Below, piece after piece: positions 8,959 to 19,294 of a stretch of 64,000 nt of DNA. The notes under the pieces are model-generated. The model saw only the letters and a program-made list of their open reading frames with translations. It was not told where the DNA came from and ran no database searches. A program made the translations under genes and the position numbers. The DNA comes from a bacterium 1XD21-13 (GTDB lineage Bacteria; Bacillota; Clostridia; Lachnospirales; Lachnospiraceae). Positions within the stretch are counted from its first letter, which is position 1. Every line of letters starts with the position of its first letter. The DNA lies in contig QZDX01000006.1 in the NCBI GenBank assembly GCA_009917555.1, positions 62,001 through 126,000 of the forward strand. Direction: 5' to 3'.

Positions 8959-9167
8959 GGGAGAACCGCAGGGGAGGGCCGCAGATTTTTCCATATCTGT
9001 GTTCGGACGGTTCACGTACACCATGTCTGCTCTGTGCGTACATTGCTTTTGACACTTTTTTCACCGTTTAGGTTTTGTGCAATGTTCGTACAGATCAAAC
9101 ATGGTGTGCGCGAACAGCCGGACACTTGATATCGGAAAAACCTGCGGCCCTCCCCTGCGGTTCTCCC
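8959..9167. repeat. 209-bp near-perfect inverted repeat between convergent genes
   Basis: Two arms of about 88 bases (8959-9046 and 9079-9167) are reverse complements. The outer 26 bases match perfectly, starting GGGAGAACCGCAGGGG, and the inner part matches at roughly four bases in five with small indels. The loop is 9047-9078. The element starts 10 bases after the pncB stop and ends 15 bases before the asnB stop. There is no clear target-site duplication and no T-run typical of a terminator. It could be a MITE-like element, or a structured RNA or bidirectional terminator serving both genes. Confidence 0.85.
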
Positions 9168-9182
9168 TGGTTTTGGCTGCGT

Positions 9183-11030
9183 TTATTGCTCACCAAAATA
9201 TATATCGTACCAGGTGCAGAAGGTGTAGATGGTCCATAGCTTTCTGCTGTTGTCTTTGTGTTTTTTCAGGTGTTCTTCCAAGAGCTCGGTTAGTTTTTCC
9301 TGGCGGAAGTAGCGTTTGGCGGCGGGGCTGGCGAAGGCTTTGCGCATGCGGGCCTGGCCTTCTTCTTCGCAGATCCAGTGGCGGATTGGGACCGGGAAGC
9401 CAAGCTTGGGACGCTCGCTTGTGTCGGTGTCCAGCTTGAAGGCGGCAGCTTTTCGCAGGATGTATTTGGTTACGTGGCCTCTTTGCTTCATGTGGGCCGG
9501 AAGGCGGCGGGTGAGGGCAAAGACTTCTTTATCCAGGAAGGGGACGCGGACTTCCAGGGAGTGGGCCATGCTCATGCGGTCGGCTTTTTGGAGGATGTCG
9601 CCTGGGAGCCAGTGGCGCAGGTCGATTTCCTGCATGCGGTCGGCATCGCGCATTCCCAAGGTTCTGTCGTAGTCTTCTTCCAGGAAGCTTTGGGGGCTTC
9701 TGGCGCCGGTGTATTTGCGAAGGAGGGCTCTGCGCTCCTCCAGGGAAAAGATGTTGGCGTTTCCGATGAAGCGCTCTTCCAGGGTTTTGCTTCCTCGGAT
9801 GAGGAAGTTTTTGCCTTTTAGGTTTGGAAAATGCTGTGCCAGGCGGGCAAGCCAGGTACGGAGGCTCCTGGGGAGCATCTGGTAGCGGCGCAAGGCCTCC
9901 GGCTCGCAGTAGATGCGATAACCCCCAAATAGCTCGTCGGCTCCCTCTCCGGATACTACAACCTTTACGTCCTTGGCTGCTTCCATGGACAGAAAGTAGA
10001 GGGCTACTGCAGAGGCATCACCCAAGGGCTCATCCATGTAGTAGAGGACTTCGGGTACGGCCTCCCAGAATTCCTGCTCGCGGATTCTCCTGCCCTTATG
10101 ATCAAGGCCGCACTGCTCGGCTGTGCTTCGTGCATACTGGATCTCGTTGTAGTGGCTTTTTTCCTGGCCGAAGCCTACAGTGTAGGCTCTTTTCCCTCCA
10201 AATTCGGAGGCAATAAGGCCGGAATCTACGCCGCCGGAGAGGAAGGTTCCTACTTCTACATCTGCTATTTCGTGGGCTTTTATGGAATCCTTTACAACGT
10301 GATCTACGGCTTCCAGCCATTCTCTCTCGGTTTTTCCTGCTTCCGGCTGTAAGGAGGGCTCGAAGTATTTCTGGATCTCCAGAATGATGCTTCCGCTTTT
10401 CCAGCGTAGGAAGCTTCCCGGCTCCAGGCGGTAGATGCCTTTGAAGAAGGTCTCCTCCAGGGCGGAATACTGGAAGGAGAGGAATTGCTCCAACGCCTGC
10501 TCATTTAGTTCTTTTTTATATTCCGGATATTTGAGTATGCTTTTTATCTCTGATGCAAATACCAGACACTCTCCCACAACGGTGTAGTAAAAGGGCTTGA
10601 TTCCAAAAAAGTCTCTGGCTGCAAAGAGCTCTTTTTTCTCTTCGTCCCAGATGACAAAGGCGAACATTCCCCGCAGACGGGAGAGCAGATCGCTGCCCCA
10701 TTCCTCATAGCCGTGAATCAGTACCTCCGTGTCGGAGCGGGTCTTGAATTGGTGGCCGGCTTTTAGCAGCTCTTCCCTGAGCTCCTGGTAGTTGTAGATT
10801 TCTCCGTTGAAGACCAACACCTTGTCGCCGGTTTCATTTTCCATGGGCTGGGCGCCTGTTTCCAAGTCAATGATGCTGAGGCGGCGAAATCCCAGGGCGG
10901 CGTCATCGCTCAGCCATCTTCCCCCGTCATCGGGGCCTCTGTGACGGATGGTGTCTTTCATTTCCTCTAATACTTGTTCTCTATCCCAATTTTCCTTTTT
11001 CTTCCCCACAAATCCGCAAATTCCACACAT
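9183..11030 (-). CDS. asnB: Asparagine synthase (glutamine-hydrolysing)
   Basis: A 615-residue cytoplasmic enzyme that makes asparagine from aspartate, glutamine and ATP. The glutaminase domain starts MCGICGFVG, with the nucleophile Cys2 exposed after Met removal; RHRGPDDGG and NGEIYNYQELR are substrate-binding motifs of this half. The synthetase half carries the ATP-pyrophosphatase P-loop GTFLSGGVDSG near residue 260 and SGEGADELFGGY near 360. The length and domain order are those of AsnB. The ribosome binding site GGAGG is 8 bases from the ATG. It converges on pncB across a long inverted repeat. Confidence 0.96.
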   Translation of the reverse strand: MCGICGFVGKKKENWDREQVLEEMKDTIRHRGPDDGGRWLSDDAALGFRRLSIIDLETGAQPMENETGDKVLVFNGEIYNYQELREELLKAGHQFKTRSDTEVLIHGYEEWGSDLLSRLRGMFAFVIWDEEKKELFAARDFFGIKPFYYTVVGECLVFASEIKSILKYPEYKKELNEQALEQFLSFQYSALEETFFKGIYRLEPGSFLRWKSGSIILEIQKYFEPSLQPEAGKTEREWLEAVDHVVKDSIKAHEIADVEVGTFLSGGVDSGLIASEFGGKRAYTVGFGQEKSHYNEIQYARSTAEQCGLDHKGRRIREQEFWEAVPEVLYYMDEPLGDASAVALYFLSMEAAKDVKVVVSGEGADELFGGYRIYCEPEALRRYQMLPRSLRTWLARLAQHFPNLKGKNFLIRGSKTLEERFIGNANIFSLEERRALLRKYTGARSPQSFLEEDYDRTLGMRDADRMQEIDLRHWLPGDILQKADRMSMAHSLEVRVPFLDKEVFALTRRLPAHMKQRGHVTKYILRKAAAFKLDTDTSERPKLGFPVPIRHWICEEEGQARMRKAFASPAAKRYFRQEKLTELLEEHLKKHKDNSRKLWTIYTFCTWYDIYFGEQ

Positions 11031-11410
11031 AACTGATAACCTCCTCTATATTAGTTCCGTAGCACTCTGCCGGTACACGACCTTTAGAAGAATTTCCAGC
11101 CACAAAAGCATGTGTCTGTAAATCCTTCTGTGCACTGCCAGGGATATTACTGATTCCAGTCCCACAATACTCTTCTCTTTTGGTTACCATAATCTTAGCA
11201 TCGCCTTATTTCGACAAATTTTCTGACTTGTAACAAAATTGTATCCGGATGTTAATATTGTTGCAAAACTCCCTTTCCAAGTCCCTCCACAAATTTCTCA
11301 TATCTCCTCGATTTGAAATTTCTCCTGTAACAGACAAAGAGGACAGCCGTCGCACAGCCATCCTCTTTCTTACTTTTATCATTTATAATTATTTTAATTT
11401 AACTATCTCA
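11031..11410. other. Intergenic region upstream of asnB
   Basis: These 380 bases hold the asnB leader and the end of the DUF2461 transcription unit. I found no T-box signature (no AGGGTGG-type antiterminator bulge) and no convincing promoter. A 69-codon minus-strand reading frame (11190-10981) runs through the leader into asnB, but it lacks a ribosome binding site and recognisable homology. Confidence 0.5.
11336..11368 (-). terminator. Hairpin downstream of the DUF2461 gene
   Basis: The stem AAAGAGGA/TCCTCTTT has a 17-base interior that can itself pair in part. A T-rich stretch follows only on the plus side, so its strength as a minus-strand terminator is uncertain. Confidence 0.5.
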
Positions 11411-12094
11411 TCACCTTGCAGGCATCTGAAAGTCCGCAAGCGCCCTGTTCAGATAGTCGTTAAAGGGTTTCATGATCCGGAAAATCTCTGCTGCCTTTGC
11501 AGTAAATGCCTCCGCATCCTTCAGTTCCTCATCCTTGAACGGATATTCCAGATACCAGCTCTTGAATTTGAGGTATTCTGCCTGAGAGTGTTCCTTATCA
11601 TATCCTGCGGGGACCTTTTTCAGCGCCGTTCCCCCCACTGTAAAATGCCTTTCAAACTCCGGCTCATGGATAATCCTCTCCCATTCCCCGCCATTTTGGG
11701 AAATATAGTCCCGCACCATGGCTGTTGCATCCTTGAACATGTCCGCAAACAAACCTCCTCCTAAAAAAGACTGATCTCCGGGCTTGATCATAAGATAATA
11801 TCCCACGGGAACTGGCAGCTTTCCCTTTGAGGAAATATGCGCCCGAAAAGCCGGGTTATAAGGCGACTTGTCATGGCTGAAGCGGGTATCCCTTACCATT
11901 TTAAATGTAAGCTCCTTGGGCTGGTTATGCAAAATACTGCCGTCAAATTTTCCGATTTCCAGTATGAGAGCCTGTAGCAGCTCCTCAAATTCAGCATTTG
12001 CCACTTTGTAAGCCTCTTTATTTGCATGATACCATTCACGGTTATTATTACTGCTTAATTCCGATAAATAATCTATGATTCTCTGTGTGTTCAT
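11411..12094 (-). CDS. DUF2461 (TIGR02453) family protein
   Basis: A 227-residue soluble protein of the DUF2461 family. The family signature appears in FLSELSSNNNREWYHANK-like text near the N-terminus (residues 8-25) and in FKMVRDTRFSHDKSPYN around residues 63-80. The biochemical function of the family is unknown. It begins 15 bases after the sigma factor stop, with GGAG before the ATG, so the two are probably co-transcribed. The pairing with an ECF-like sigma factor is the only contextual hint. Confidence 0.88.
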   Translation of the reverse strand: MNTQRIIDYLSELSSNNNREWYHANKEAYKVANAEFEELLQALILEIGKFDGSILHNQPKELTFKMVRDTRFSHDKSPYNPAFRAHISSKGKLPVPVGYYLMIKPGDQSFLGGGLFADMFKDATAMVRDYISQNGGEWERIIHEPEFERHFTVGGTALKKVPAGYDKEHSQAEYLKFKSWYLEYPFKDEELKDAEAFTAKAAEIFRIMKPFNDYLNRALADFQMPAR

Positions 12095-12109
12095 CCTCTG
12101 TCAACTCCT

Positions 12110-12961
12110 TTACGAATTACGGATAACGGAAAGCTGGGTGGAATCTAAAAGCTCCTGCAGCAGGCGCTTTGTGCGCTCTGGTGACCGGTAGGGCTTGCAG
12201 AAAGAAAAATCCTGGGATAAGCCGTCAATCTCCTCCATAGCGCTTTTTACCTCCAGCATGGTCTCAACGGGAATTTCTGTGGCTGTGGTATAGTCCAGCT
12301 GCTGTGGATGGATTCTATGATTTTGTATTGCATAATTGACCCTGTCTGTGCATTTGCACCTGCCGTTTCCATATTCTCCGCAATATTGCCCGAGAAAATC
12401 CGCCATTTTTTTGCGTATTCGGGAAAGACGCTGGCGGTAGGCTTCCGGTGTCATTTCCAGAATCTCTCCTGCCATGCGGCTGTCAACCTGAAACATGGTG
12501 CCCAATATGAAAATGCATCTGCTCTCCGTGTCAAGGCATTGCAGCATCACGTTGGTGCAGGACATTTTCAGCTCCTCTGCCAGAAGCTCCTTTTCCACAT
12601 TCTGGGTCAAATCCGGCACATCCTGTATGTTCCCGTTTTCTATGTCATCCCCATAGAATTCGAAGCTCAGGGGATGGTGGGCAAACATATGCTTTTTATA
12701 ATCCTTCAGATGATTGACGGCAATGCGGAATACCCAGGTTGTAAATAAGCTGTCACCTCGAAAGGAGGACAGATGGGTAATGATTTTCAGCAGAATGTCC
12801 TGTGCGGCGTCCTCCGCATCCGCAAATGTCCCCAGCATCCGCAGGGACAGATTGAATACAAGATCCTGTACGTCCAAGATAAGGGCTTCCAGGGCCTTTT
12901 TATCCCCTGTTGTGGCTTGCTCTACCAAAGCTTGTACTTCTTCCTTTGTTTTTTTATCCAT
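12110..12961 (-). CDS. Sigma-70 family RNA polymerase sigma factor (ECF-like)
   Basis: A 283-residue transcription initiation factor with regions 2 and 4 only, as in ECF sigma factors. Region 2 (about 25-95) includes FADAEDAAQDILLKI and FTTWVFRIAVNHLKDY; region 4 (about 145-195) has the helix-turn-helix EILEMTPEAYRQRLSRIRK. After region 4 there are about 80 extra residues with a Cys-rich stretch (YCGEYGNGRCKCTDRV), longer than the usual 160-200-residue ECF protein; this tail may sense something or act as a built-in regulator. AAGGAGG precedes the ATG. No anti-sigma gene is visible next to it. Confidence 0.88.
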   Translation of the reverse strand: MDKKTKEEVQALVEQATTGDKKALEALILDVQDLVFNLSLRMLGTFADAEDAAQDILLKIITHLSSFRGDSLFTTWVFRIAVNHLKDYKKHMFAHHPLSFEFYGDDIENGNIQDVPDLTQNVEKELLAEELKMSCTNVMLQCLDTESRCIFILGTMFQVDSRMAGEILEMTPEAYRQRLSRIRKKMADFLGQYCGEYGNGRCKCTDRVNYAIQNHRIHPQQLDYTTATEIPVETMLEVKSAMEEIDGLSQDFSFCKPYRSPERTKRLLQELLDSTQLSVIRNS

Positions 12962-13056
12962 AGATCTTTACCTCCTTATCCTATTAGACGGCTCTCCCTT
13001 GTCTGTGTGACAGAAAATTTTACATTTCTTTGGCAATCCTCGCAGATTCCCCCTCG

Positions 13057-14481
13057 CTAAAACTCCAAAACCAGCGCACTTCGGTTGGATTCCCACTCTA
13101 TGCTGATATATGTTCCGGCATTTTTTAATTCCTGTGCATTCTTTTCCAGCTCGATAAGGTTTGGAATTCCCGTTTCCGCCAGGAGCCGCCGGTAGACCGG
13201 ATCATATTGGAGGCGTATCACATAGCCGGCATTCTGGTACAGCACACGCCTTGTCATCTGAGGCTCCTCGGCTTCCCCGCCCTCCTCTGTCATGGTGTAC
13301 AGGCAGATATCCTGGGGACCCATTTCACCCATGTGGTCCCGGTCATACTCCGCCACTACAAATGCCTCTCCATCGTCCAGCACGCAGAAATCCTGAATCC
13401 CCCTGGACGGTCCGATTAACATGCTGCATGTATAGGCTCCGTCCGGCAATCCAAGTCTTATGATCCCCTCCTCCACAGAGGTAAAGTACAGACACTCCCC
13501 GCCTGCGTCCAGATACAGCTTCGCATCCACTGGGCAGCTGCACGCACTGGGTATCACCACTCCCTCTGTCTCCATCCCCGGCTCCGGAATCTCCTGGGGG
13601 AAGAAATCAATGATCGCCTGCGGGGATTCCATATTGTTCCACTCATTCTCCTCCTGCTCCGATACAATGGCCGTAATGATCTTCTTCCCGTCCCGATCCA
13701 CGTAAAGGCGAGTCCCCTCCAGATTCCACGCTTTCCCTCCTTTTCCGGAATAATAATAATTGAGACGGTTGACAGTCTCCCCTGTGTCCATATCCCGAAA
13801 ATACAGCAGAAATTTGTCGCCCATATAGGTATCCCACGTAGACACATATCTTGGATAAAAGCCGTAGCACAGAAGCGAGGCATCTCTGCTCCAGGCTGCA
13901 AGTATCATAAATTCATCCGCGGAATATTCCCCGTTAATCCCCTCATCCCCATCAAGGAGAAGCTCCTCCTGACCGCTCTCCAGATCCAGCAGATAAAGAC
14001 GGTCTCCAATTAAAGACTGATCGCCCCTCTCATACAAAAGATATCTGCCGTCCGGGGAGAAAAACTGCTTTGCCATGCTTCGCTCGTCCTGGGTCCCATA
14101 CTGCCAGGACGCTTGAATTCCAATGGATGCCATGATCTCTCCCACCGGAAAAACACCTGATTCATAAAACCCATAGCGGTAATCCAGGGTCCGTACACGG
14201 AGGCCGTCCGTACCGCTCTCCGCCAAACGCACCTGATGCTCCCCGGTTCCCGGCAAAAATGCTGTGTAGCCTCCGAACGTCAGGGTTTCATAGTCCTCAT
14301 TGTACATTTTCCGGACCGCATAGCAATCTCCCTCCTCCCCCTCAAGGGCTACACCCTGCTCCGTTTCCTCCTCCGGAAGCAGCATGGTTTTGGGCTCCGG
14401 CGCCCTCTGACAGCCCGCAAAAAGACACAGGCTTAGCAGGAGCATGCTAATATTCCACAGTAAATGTCTTTGTCTCCTCAC
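13057..14481 (-). CDS. Lipoprotein of unknown function, propeller-like
   Basis: A 474-residue secreted lipoprotein. Its signal peptide ends in the lipobox LFAGC (Cys24). The body is rich in short beta-strand blocks of the type FSPDGRYLLYERGDQS and ILAAWSRDASLLCYGF, which recall TolB or WD40-like propeller repeats, so a beta-propeller that senses or binds something at the cell surface is plausible. No catalytic motif was recognised. It lies 134 bases downstream of a two-component histidine kinase on the same strand, so it may be part of or a target of that system. Confidence 0.75.
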   Translation of the reverse strand: MRRQRHLLWNISMLLLSLCLFAGCQRAPEPKTMLLPEEETEQGVALEGEEGDCYAVRKMYNEDYETLTFGGYTAFLPGTGEHQVRLAESGTDGLRVRTLDYRYGFYESGVFPVGEIMASIGIQASWQYGTQDERSMAKQFFSPDGRYLLYERGDQSLIGDRLYLLDLESGQEELLLDGDEGINGEYSADEFMILAAWSRDASLLCYGFYPRYVSTWDTYMGDKFLLYFRDMDTGETVNRLNYYYSGKGGKAWNLEGTRLYVDRDGKKIITAIVSEQEENEWNNMESPQAIIDFFPQEIPEPGMETEGVVIPSACSCPVDAKLYLDAGGECLYFTSVEEGIIRLGLPDGAYTCSMLIGPSRGIQDFCVLDDGEAFVVAEYDRDHMGEMGPQDICLYTMTEEGGEAEEPQMTRRVLYQNAGYVIRLQYDPVYRRLLAETGIPNLIELEKNAQELKNAGTYISIEWESNRSALVLEF

Positions 14482-14615
14482 AGGCTCTCTCCTTTCAGGT
14501 AGTCTTACATATATTTTCTGTCAGCTCATCAGGTAAATCACCCAATGGACATCACGCTAATTTCTAAATTTCCATATAATCAGTCAGTCTGTACATCCTA
14601 TCTGGCTTTGTGACT

Positions 14616-16166
14616 TTACTGTCCGGCTTCCGTTTTCTGCTGTCCCCCAAATGCCGGAAACAGCAGGAAAAATGCGATTCTTCCCTCCGAGCGGTTCTCC
14701 GCCCAGATGATGCCCTTGTGCTCCCGCATAATTTTCTGGCAGATGGAAAGGCCAAGCCCTGCGCTTCCCTGCTCTCTGGAAAACTCCTTATCTGCCCGGT
14801 AAAAGGGCTCGAAAATATGCTTTAGCTCCTCCTGGCTCATCTGCTTTCCCTTATTTGACACGGAGAAAAGCACACGGCCCTTTCGACGTCCTCCGGAAAT
14901 TCGGATTTCCGTTCCCTCCTCCCCGTATTTCACCGCATTGTCAATGAGGTTGATAAATACCTGGCGAAGCCGCTCCTCCTGACCCCACACGAACAGATTG
15001 GGCTCCAGCTTCAGCCGGATAAAAGCCCCGTAGCGGTTTGCCTTGATCTCCATAGCCTCGGAGACGCTTCGGATCAGATTTCCCATATCCACCTGGACCT
15101 TTTCCTTCCGCTCTGCCCGATCCGCCATTTCCAGAAGCTGAATCACCATCCGGTGCAGCCTTGTGCTTTCATGGAGAATATGCTCTACGCCTTTCTCAAC
15201 CAGCTCCCCGTCTCTCCCCTCATCTGCCTCGATCAGCTGGGCATAGCCCTGGATGGTGGTAAGGGGGGTTTTCAGCTCATGGGTTACATTGTTGTAGAAT
15301 TCCTGGCGGCTGTTCAGAAGCTTTAGAATCTGGTCCCGGTCGTCCTGCATTTTCTGAATGTACTGACCCACCTTGCCCAGCATGGCGCTGTAGTGCCTGG
15401 ACAGCTCTCCCATCTCGTCCCGTCTGGCTGAAGAGGCCAGCCCTGCCAGAAGCTCCGTATTGACCTCGTCCTGCTCCAAGTCAAGGCTCATCTGCCTGGA
15501 TACCTTGGTGAGACGCTGAACGGGCTTGATGATGCGGTTTAGCAGGAGGAAAATCAATACAAAGGCCGCTGCAAATACAGCTGCCGCAGCCCGGATGATA
15601 ATGCTTTTCATCTGTTCCTCCTGCTGCCAGAGCTCTGTGTAATTCATGCAGTAACGGATAATTCCCACATTTTTTCCCGCAACAATCACCGGCATGGCAA
15701 ACCAAACCTCCAGGGTGCCGGCCTCGGAGTATACCAGGGTGAGGGCTGAATTTCCCTCTACCGCCTCCTGAAGCTCCGCAGCCCCTCCCTCCTGGACGTC
15801 ACTGTGATTTTTCCGGTAGTTGTAGGCAAGAAGCTCCCCGTCCTTGGAGTAGGCTGCCAACTCATAGCGGCCGGAGGAGCCGTACATTTCCTGTACGATT
15901 GTATTTGCAAGATTGTTGAAGCTCTCCTCGTCGTTGTTGGCTTCATTTAAGATCAAAAGCTGGCGGACGTAGATCTCCGTATTTTCCCGGATGGTCTGAA
16001 GCTCTCTTACAATCTGATCCTCCCGGCTTTTCTGCAGCTGCCGGTCGGTCATCCAGTATAAAAAAATCCCGCTGATCAGGAACACGGCAATGAGACCCAC
16101 AGTCATCTGCATGCGAATCCCAAAGCGAATCGTTGTTCCATTTTGACGAGATTTTTTATGGTACAT
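14616..16166 (-). CDS. Sensor histidine kinase
   Basis: A membrane-bound kinase of 516 residues that would phosphorylate the response regulator just upstream. An N-terminal helix (about 12-32) and a second near 175-195 flank an extracellular sensor domain of roughly 140 residues. HAMP follows, then the dimerisation/phosphoacceptor helix with His in NVTHELKTPLTTIQGY, and the ATPase domain with NLIDNAVKYGEEG (N box) and GSAGLGLSICQ (G box). I chose the ATG at 16166, which overlaps the regulator stop by 11 bases and has GGAG upstream; an in-frame ATG 42 bases earlier lies inside the regulator gene. Confidence 0.93.
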   Translation of the reverse strand: MYHKKSRQNGTTIRFGIRMQMTVGLIAVFLISGIFLYWMTDRQLQKSREDQIVRELQTIRENTEIYVRQLLILNEANNDEESFNNLANTIVQEMYGSSGRYELAAYSKDGELLAYNYRKNHSDVQEGGAAELQEAVEGNSALTLVYSEAGTLEVWFAMPVIVAGKNVGIIRYCMNYTELWQQEEQMKSIIIRAAAAVFAAAFVLIFLLLNRIIKPVQRLTKVSRQMSLDLEQDEVNTELLAGLASSARRDEMGELSRHYSAMLGKVGQYIQKMQDDRDQILKLLNSRQEFYNNVTHELKTPLTTIQGYAQLIEADEGRDGELVEKGVEHILHESTRLHRMVIQLLEMADRAERKEKVQVDMGNLIRSVSEAMEIKANRYGAFIRLKLEPNLFVWGQEERLRQVFINLIDNAVKYGEEGTEIRISGGRRKGRVLFSVSNKGKQMSQEELKHIFEPFYRADKEFSREQGSAGLGLSICQKIMREHKGIIWAENRSEGRIAFFLLFPAFGGQQKTEAGQ

Positions 16167-16830
16167 ATTTATATCCCACTCCAAATACGGTAACCAGCTT
16201 GTCCCCAAGCCCTGTCTTCCGGCGCAGACGCTGAATGTGTATGTCTACGGTCCGGGTGTCGCCCGCGTAGTCGTAGCCCCAGATCTGCTCTAAAAGGATC
16301 ACTCTGGTAAAGACCTGCCGGGGGTGCTTTAAAAAATATAGTAACAGATCGTATTCCTTTGGGGTCAGCTCTACCGCCTCCCCGTTTCGATAAACCATGC
16401 GCTCCTGCTCGGATACGGTAAGTCCCTCTGCCGCCGGCTCCTCCTGACGGATGCCCCGGACACGGTCAAAGCGCCGCAGGATGGTGCGTACACGGGCTAC
16501 CACCTCACGGAGATCAAAAGGCTTGGTGATGTAGTCGTCGGCCCCGGATTCAAGGCCGTAGAGCTTGTCCTCCACATTACCCCGGGCGGTCAGCATGATG
16601 ATGGGGATGTTGTACCGCTCCGTGAGCATCCGGCACACATCCACACCAGCTATGTCCGGGAGCATCCAGTCCAGGAGCACCATATCTGGCTCGTATTCCT
16701 CCGCTTTCTCTAGCCCGCTGCCGCCCGTGTGGGCGCAGACTACCTCAAAGCCCTCCTTTTCAAATCCGTATTTTAAAATGTCTGCTATGGGCTTCTCGTC
16801 CTCTATTACCAGGATTCGCTTCTGGTCCAT
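16156..16830 (-). CDS. Two-component response regulator, OmpR/PhoB family
   Basis: A 224-residue DNA-binding regulator. The receiver domain starts RILVIEDEKPIADIL and has the phosphoacceptor Asp in DMVLLDWMLPD and the conserved Lys in DDYITKPFD. The C-terminal winged helix ends LRRKTGLGDKLVTVFGVGYKYVP. The start at 16830 was chosen because AAGGAG is nine bases upstream and the family begins here; a longer reading frame from 16890 lacks such support. It overlaps the histidine kinase gene. Target genes cannot be inferred. Confidence 0.94.
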   Translation of the reverse strand: MDQKRILVIEDEKPIADILKYGFEKEGFEVVCAHTGGSGLEKAEEYEPDMVLLDWMLPDIAGVDVCRMLTERYNIPIIMLTARGNVEDKLYGLESGADDYITKPFDLREVVARVRTILRRFDRVRGIRQEEPAAEGLTVSEQERMVYRNGEAVELTPKEYDLLLYFLKHPRQVFTRVILLEQIWGYDYAGDTRTVDIHIQRLRRKTGLGDKLVTVFGVGYKYVP

Positions 16831-16949
16831 CTGCTTGCACTCCTTTTTTACAGAGTACCCTGGAAAATTGCCTTTTCTGTTCTCCTGCAAAAATTTCCAG
16901 GAATACTCAAGAATCCTGTATATCGTAGAATATTGTACCTTCTACCATA

Positions 16950-16986
16950 TAAAAATATGCTACACCAATGGTATAGCATATTTTTA
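16950..16986 (-). terminator. Bidirectional terminator
   Basis: TAAAAATATGCTA and TAGCATATTTTTA form a 13-bp stem with an 11-base loop. It can act on both strands and separates the HAD gene from the response regulator gene. Confidence 0.85.
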
Positions 16987-17008
16987 TCAAAGTTGTAAAC
17001 AGATTGTA

Positions 17009-17846
17009 TCAGATAAATAATTCCCTAATTTTTTCGACCACCGCATATTCCCGGTTGGGAGGCAGAATCTCCAAGGCTGCCTCCCTTGCCGCTTCACATG
17101 CGTCTGCCGGCGCATAGGAGTGGGGAAATACCCGCAGCATCTCCACATCATTGCCCCCGTCCCCGAACACAGCCGTCTCCTCCTTGTTCCAGCCCAGATA
17201 ATCGCAGAGCCAGAGTAAGGACCTTGCCTTGGATGCCTCCTGATCCGTTACCTCTATGACATGATCCGCAAAGGGAGCATTGACTGCATCCGTAAGAGCG
17301 CCCTCCAACTCCTCAAGCATCTGGGCATACGGCTCACTTTTAAGCTCCAGGCCATTGATTTTCAGCACAGGAGACGCAAGAATCTCTTCCTCGGTACAAT
17401 CAAAGGTAATGCGGGCCATAAACCGCTCATAATAGCCACTTTCCTTTTTATCCAGTACCTTTTTCTTCCACATATCCCATGCACTGTATTCCCGGATGTA
17501 GGCATCCCGGCTCAGCCTTGTGAGAGTTCCCGCCTGGGTGATAAATTCCAGATTTGTTTTGGGATATTTCCTGAGAAAATGCTCCTTTGTCTGCCGGGAA
17601 ACCTCCTTTACCAGAATGGGCTGACGCCTGGGGTCCAGAATCAATGCACCATTCATCAAAATCAGATACACCGGCATGCACCACAGACCGGGACAGTTTT
17701 TCACGCCCTCTTCCGTCCGGCCTGTGGCAACTGCAAAATCATAGCCCTGCTCCAGAACCCGGCTGATTTCCTGTTCTATGACCTGGTCCCACTCAAAGCT
17801 GCCATTTAGCAGGGTTCCGTCCAGATCGCTTACAATGCCGAATCAT
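17009..17846 (-). pseudogene. Cof-type HAD-family hydrolase with a frameshift at its start
   Basis: The gene encodes a HAD-IIB (Cof-like) sugar-phosphate phosphatase. Its catalytic motif SDLDGTLLNG is encoded just before 17800 and motif IV, VFGDGGNDVEM, near the C-terminus. The frame that encodes these has no usual start codon: a TGA lies in frame at 17843-17845, four codons before IVSDLDGT. A normal ATG at 17846, preceded by GGAG and giving MIR, is one base out of frame with the body. A single-base indel between 17846 and 17834 would restore the standard N-terminus. It starts right after the beta-glucosidase stop, so it is the last gene of the bgl operon. A sequencing error or use of a rare ATT start cannot be excluded. 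Confidence 0.8.
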
Positions 17847-17849
17847 TCC

Positions 17850-19131
<1,282 letters not shown>

Positions 19132-19224
19132 GGTAAAGTCACTTCGACGCACATGTAATGAGAGAAACTTTCATTCGAAAGGGCACTCATGAAAGTTCCT
19201 CTCGTGCGCCTTTGCGACTTTACC
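19132..19224 (-). repeat. 93-nt imperfect hairpin between bglP and bglA
   Basis: Arms beginning GGTAAAGTC and ending GACTTTACC pair along their length through CGCAC/GTGCG and GAAACTTTCAT/ATGAAAGTT, with a small asymmetric bulge and a loop near 19175-19188. It sits in the 206-base gap and directly abuts the leader repeat of bglA. It could be an mRNA processing or stability element. Confidence 0.75.
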
Positions 19225-19272
19225 GTCCAGCCAAAAATATTTTTCAAAATACCTGACATTTTTTAGCTGGAC
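19225..19272 (-). terminator. Hairpin directly downstream of bglP
   Basis: GTCCAGC and GCTGGAC pair, extended by A-rich and T-rich inner arms. It lies 22 bases after the bglP stop, before the larger hairpin, and may attenuate bglA transcription. Confidence 0.5.
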
Positions 19273-19294
19273 TAATTAAAAGTTCCACAATATC

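Noticed and set aside
10981-11190. 69-codon frame in the asnB leader as a possible leader peptide
   Set aside because: No ribosome binding site, no run of Asn codons for attenuation, and it runs 50 bases into asnB out of frame.
11031-11190. T-box riboswitch upstream of asnB
   Set aside because: The conserved AGGGTGG-type antiterminator bulge and a specifier-loop stem could not be found.
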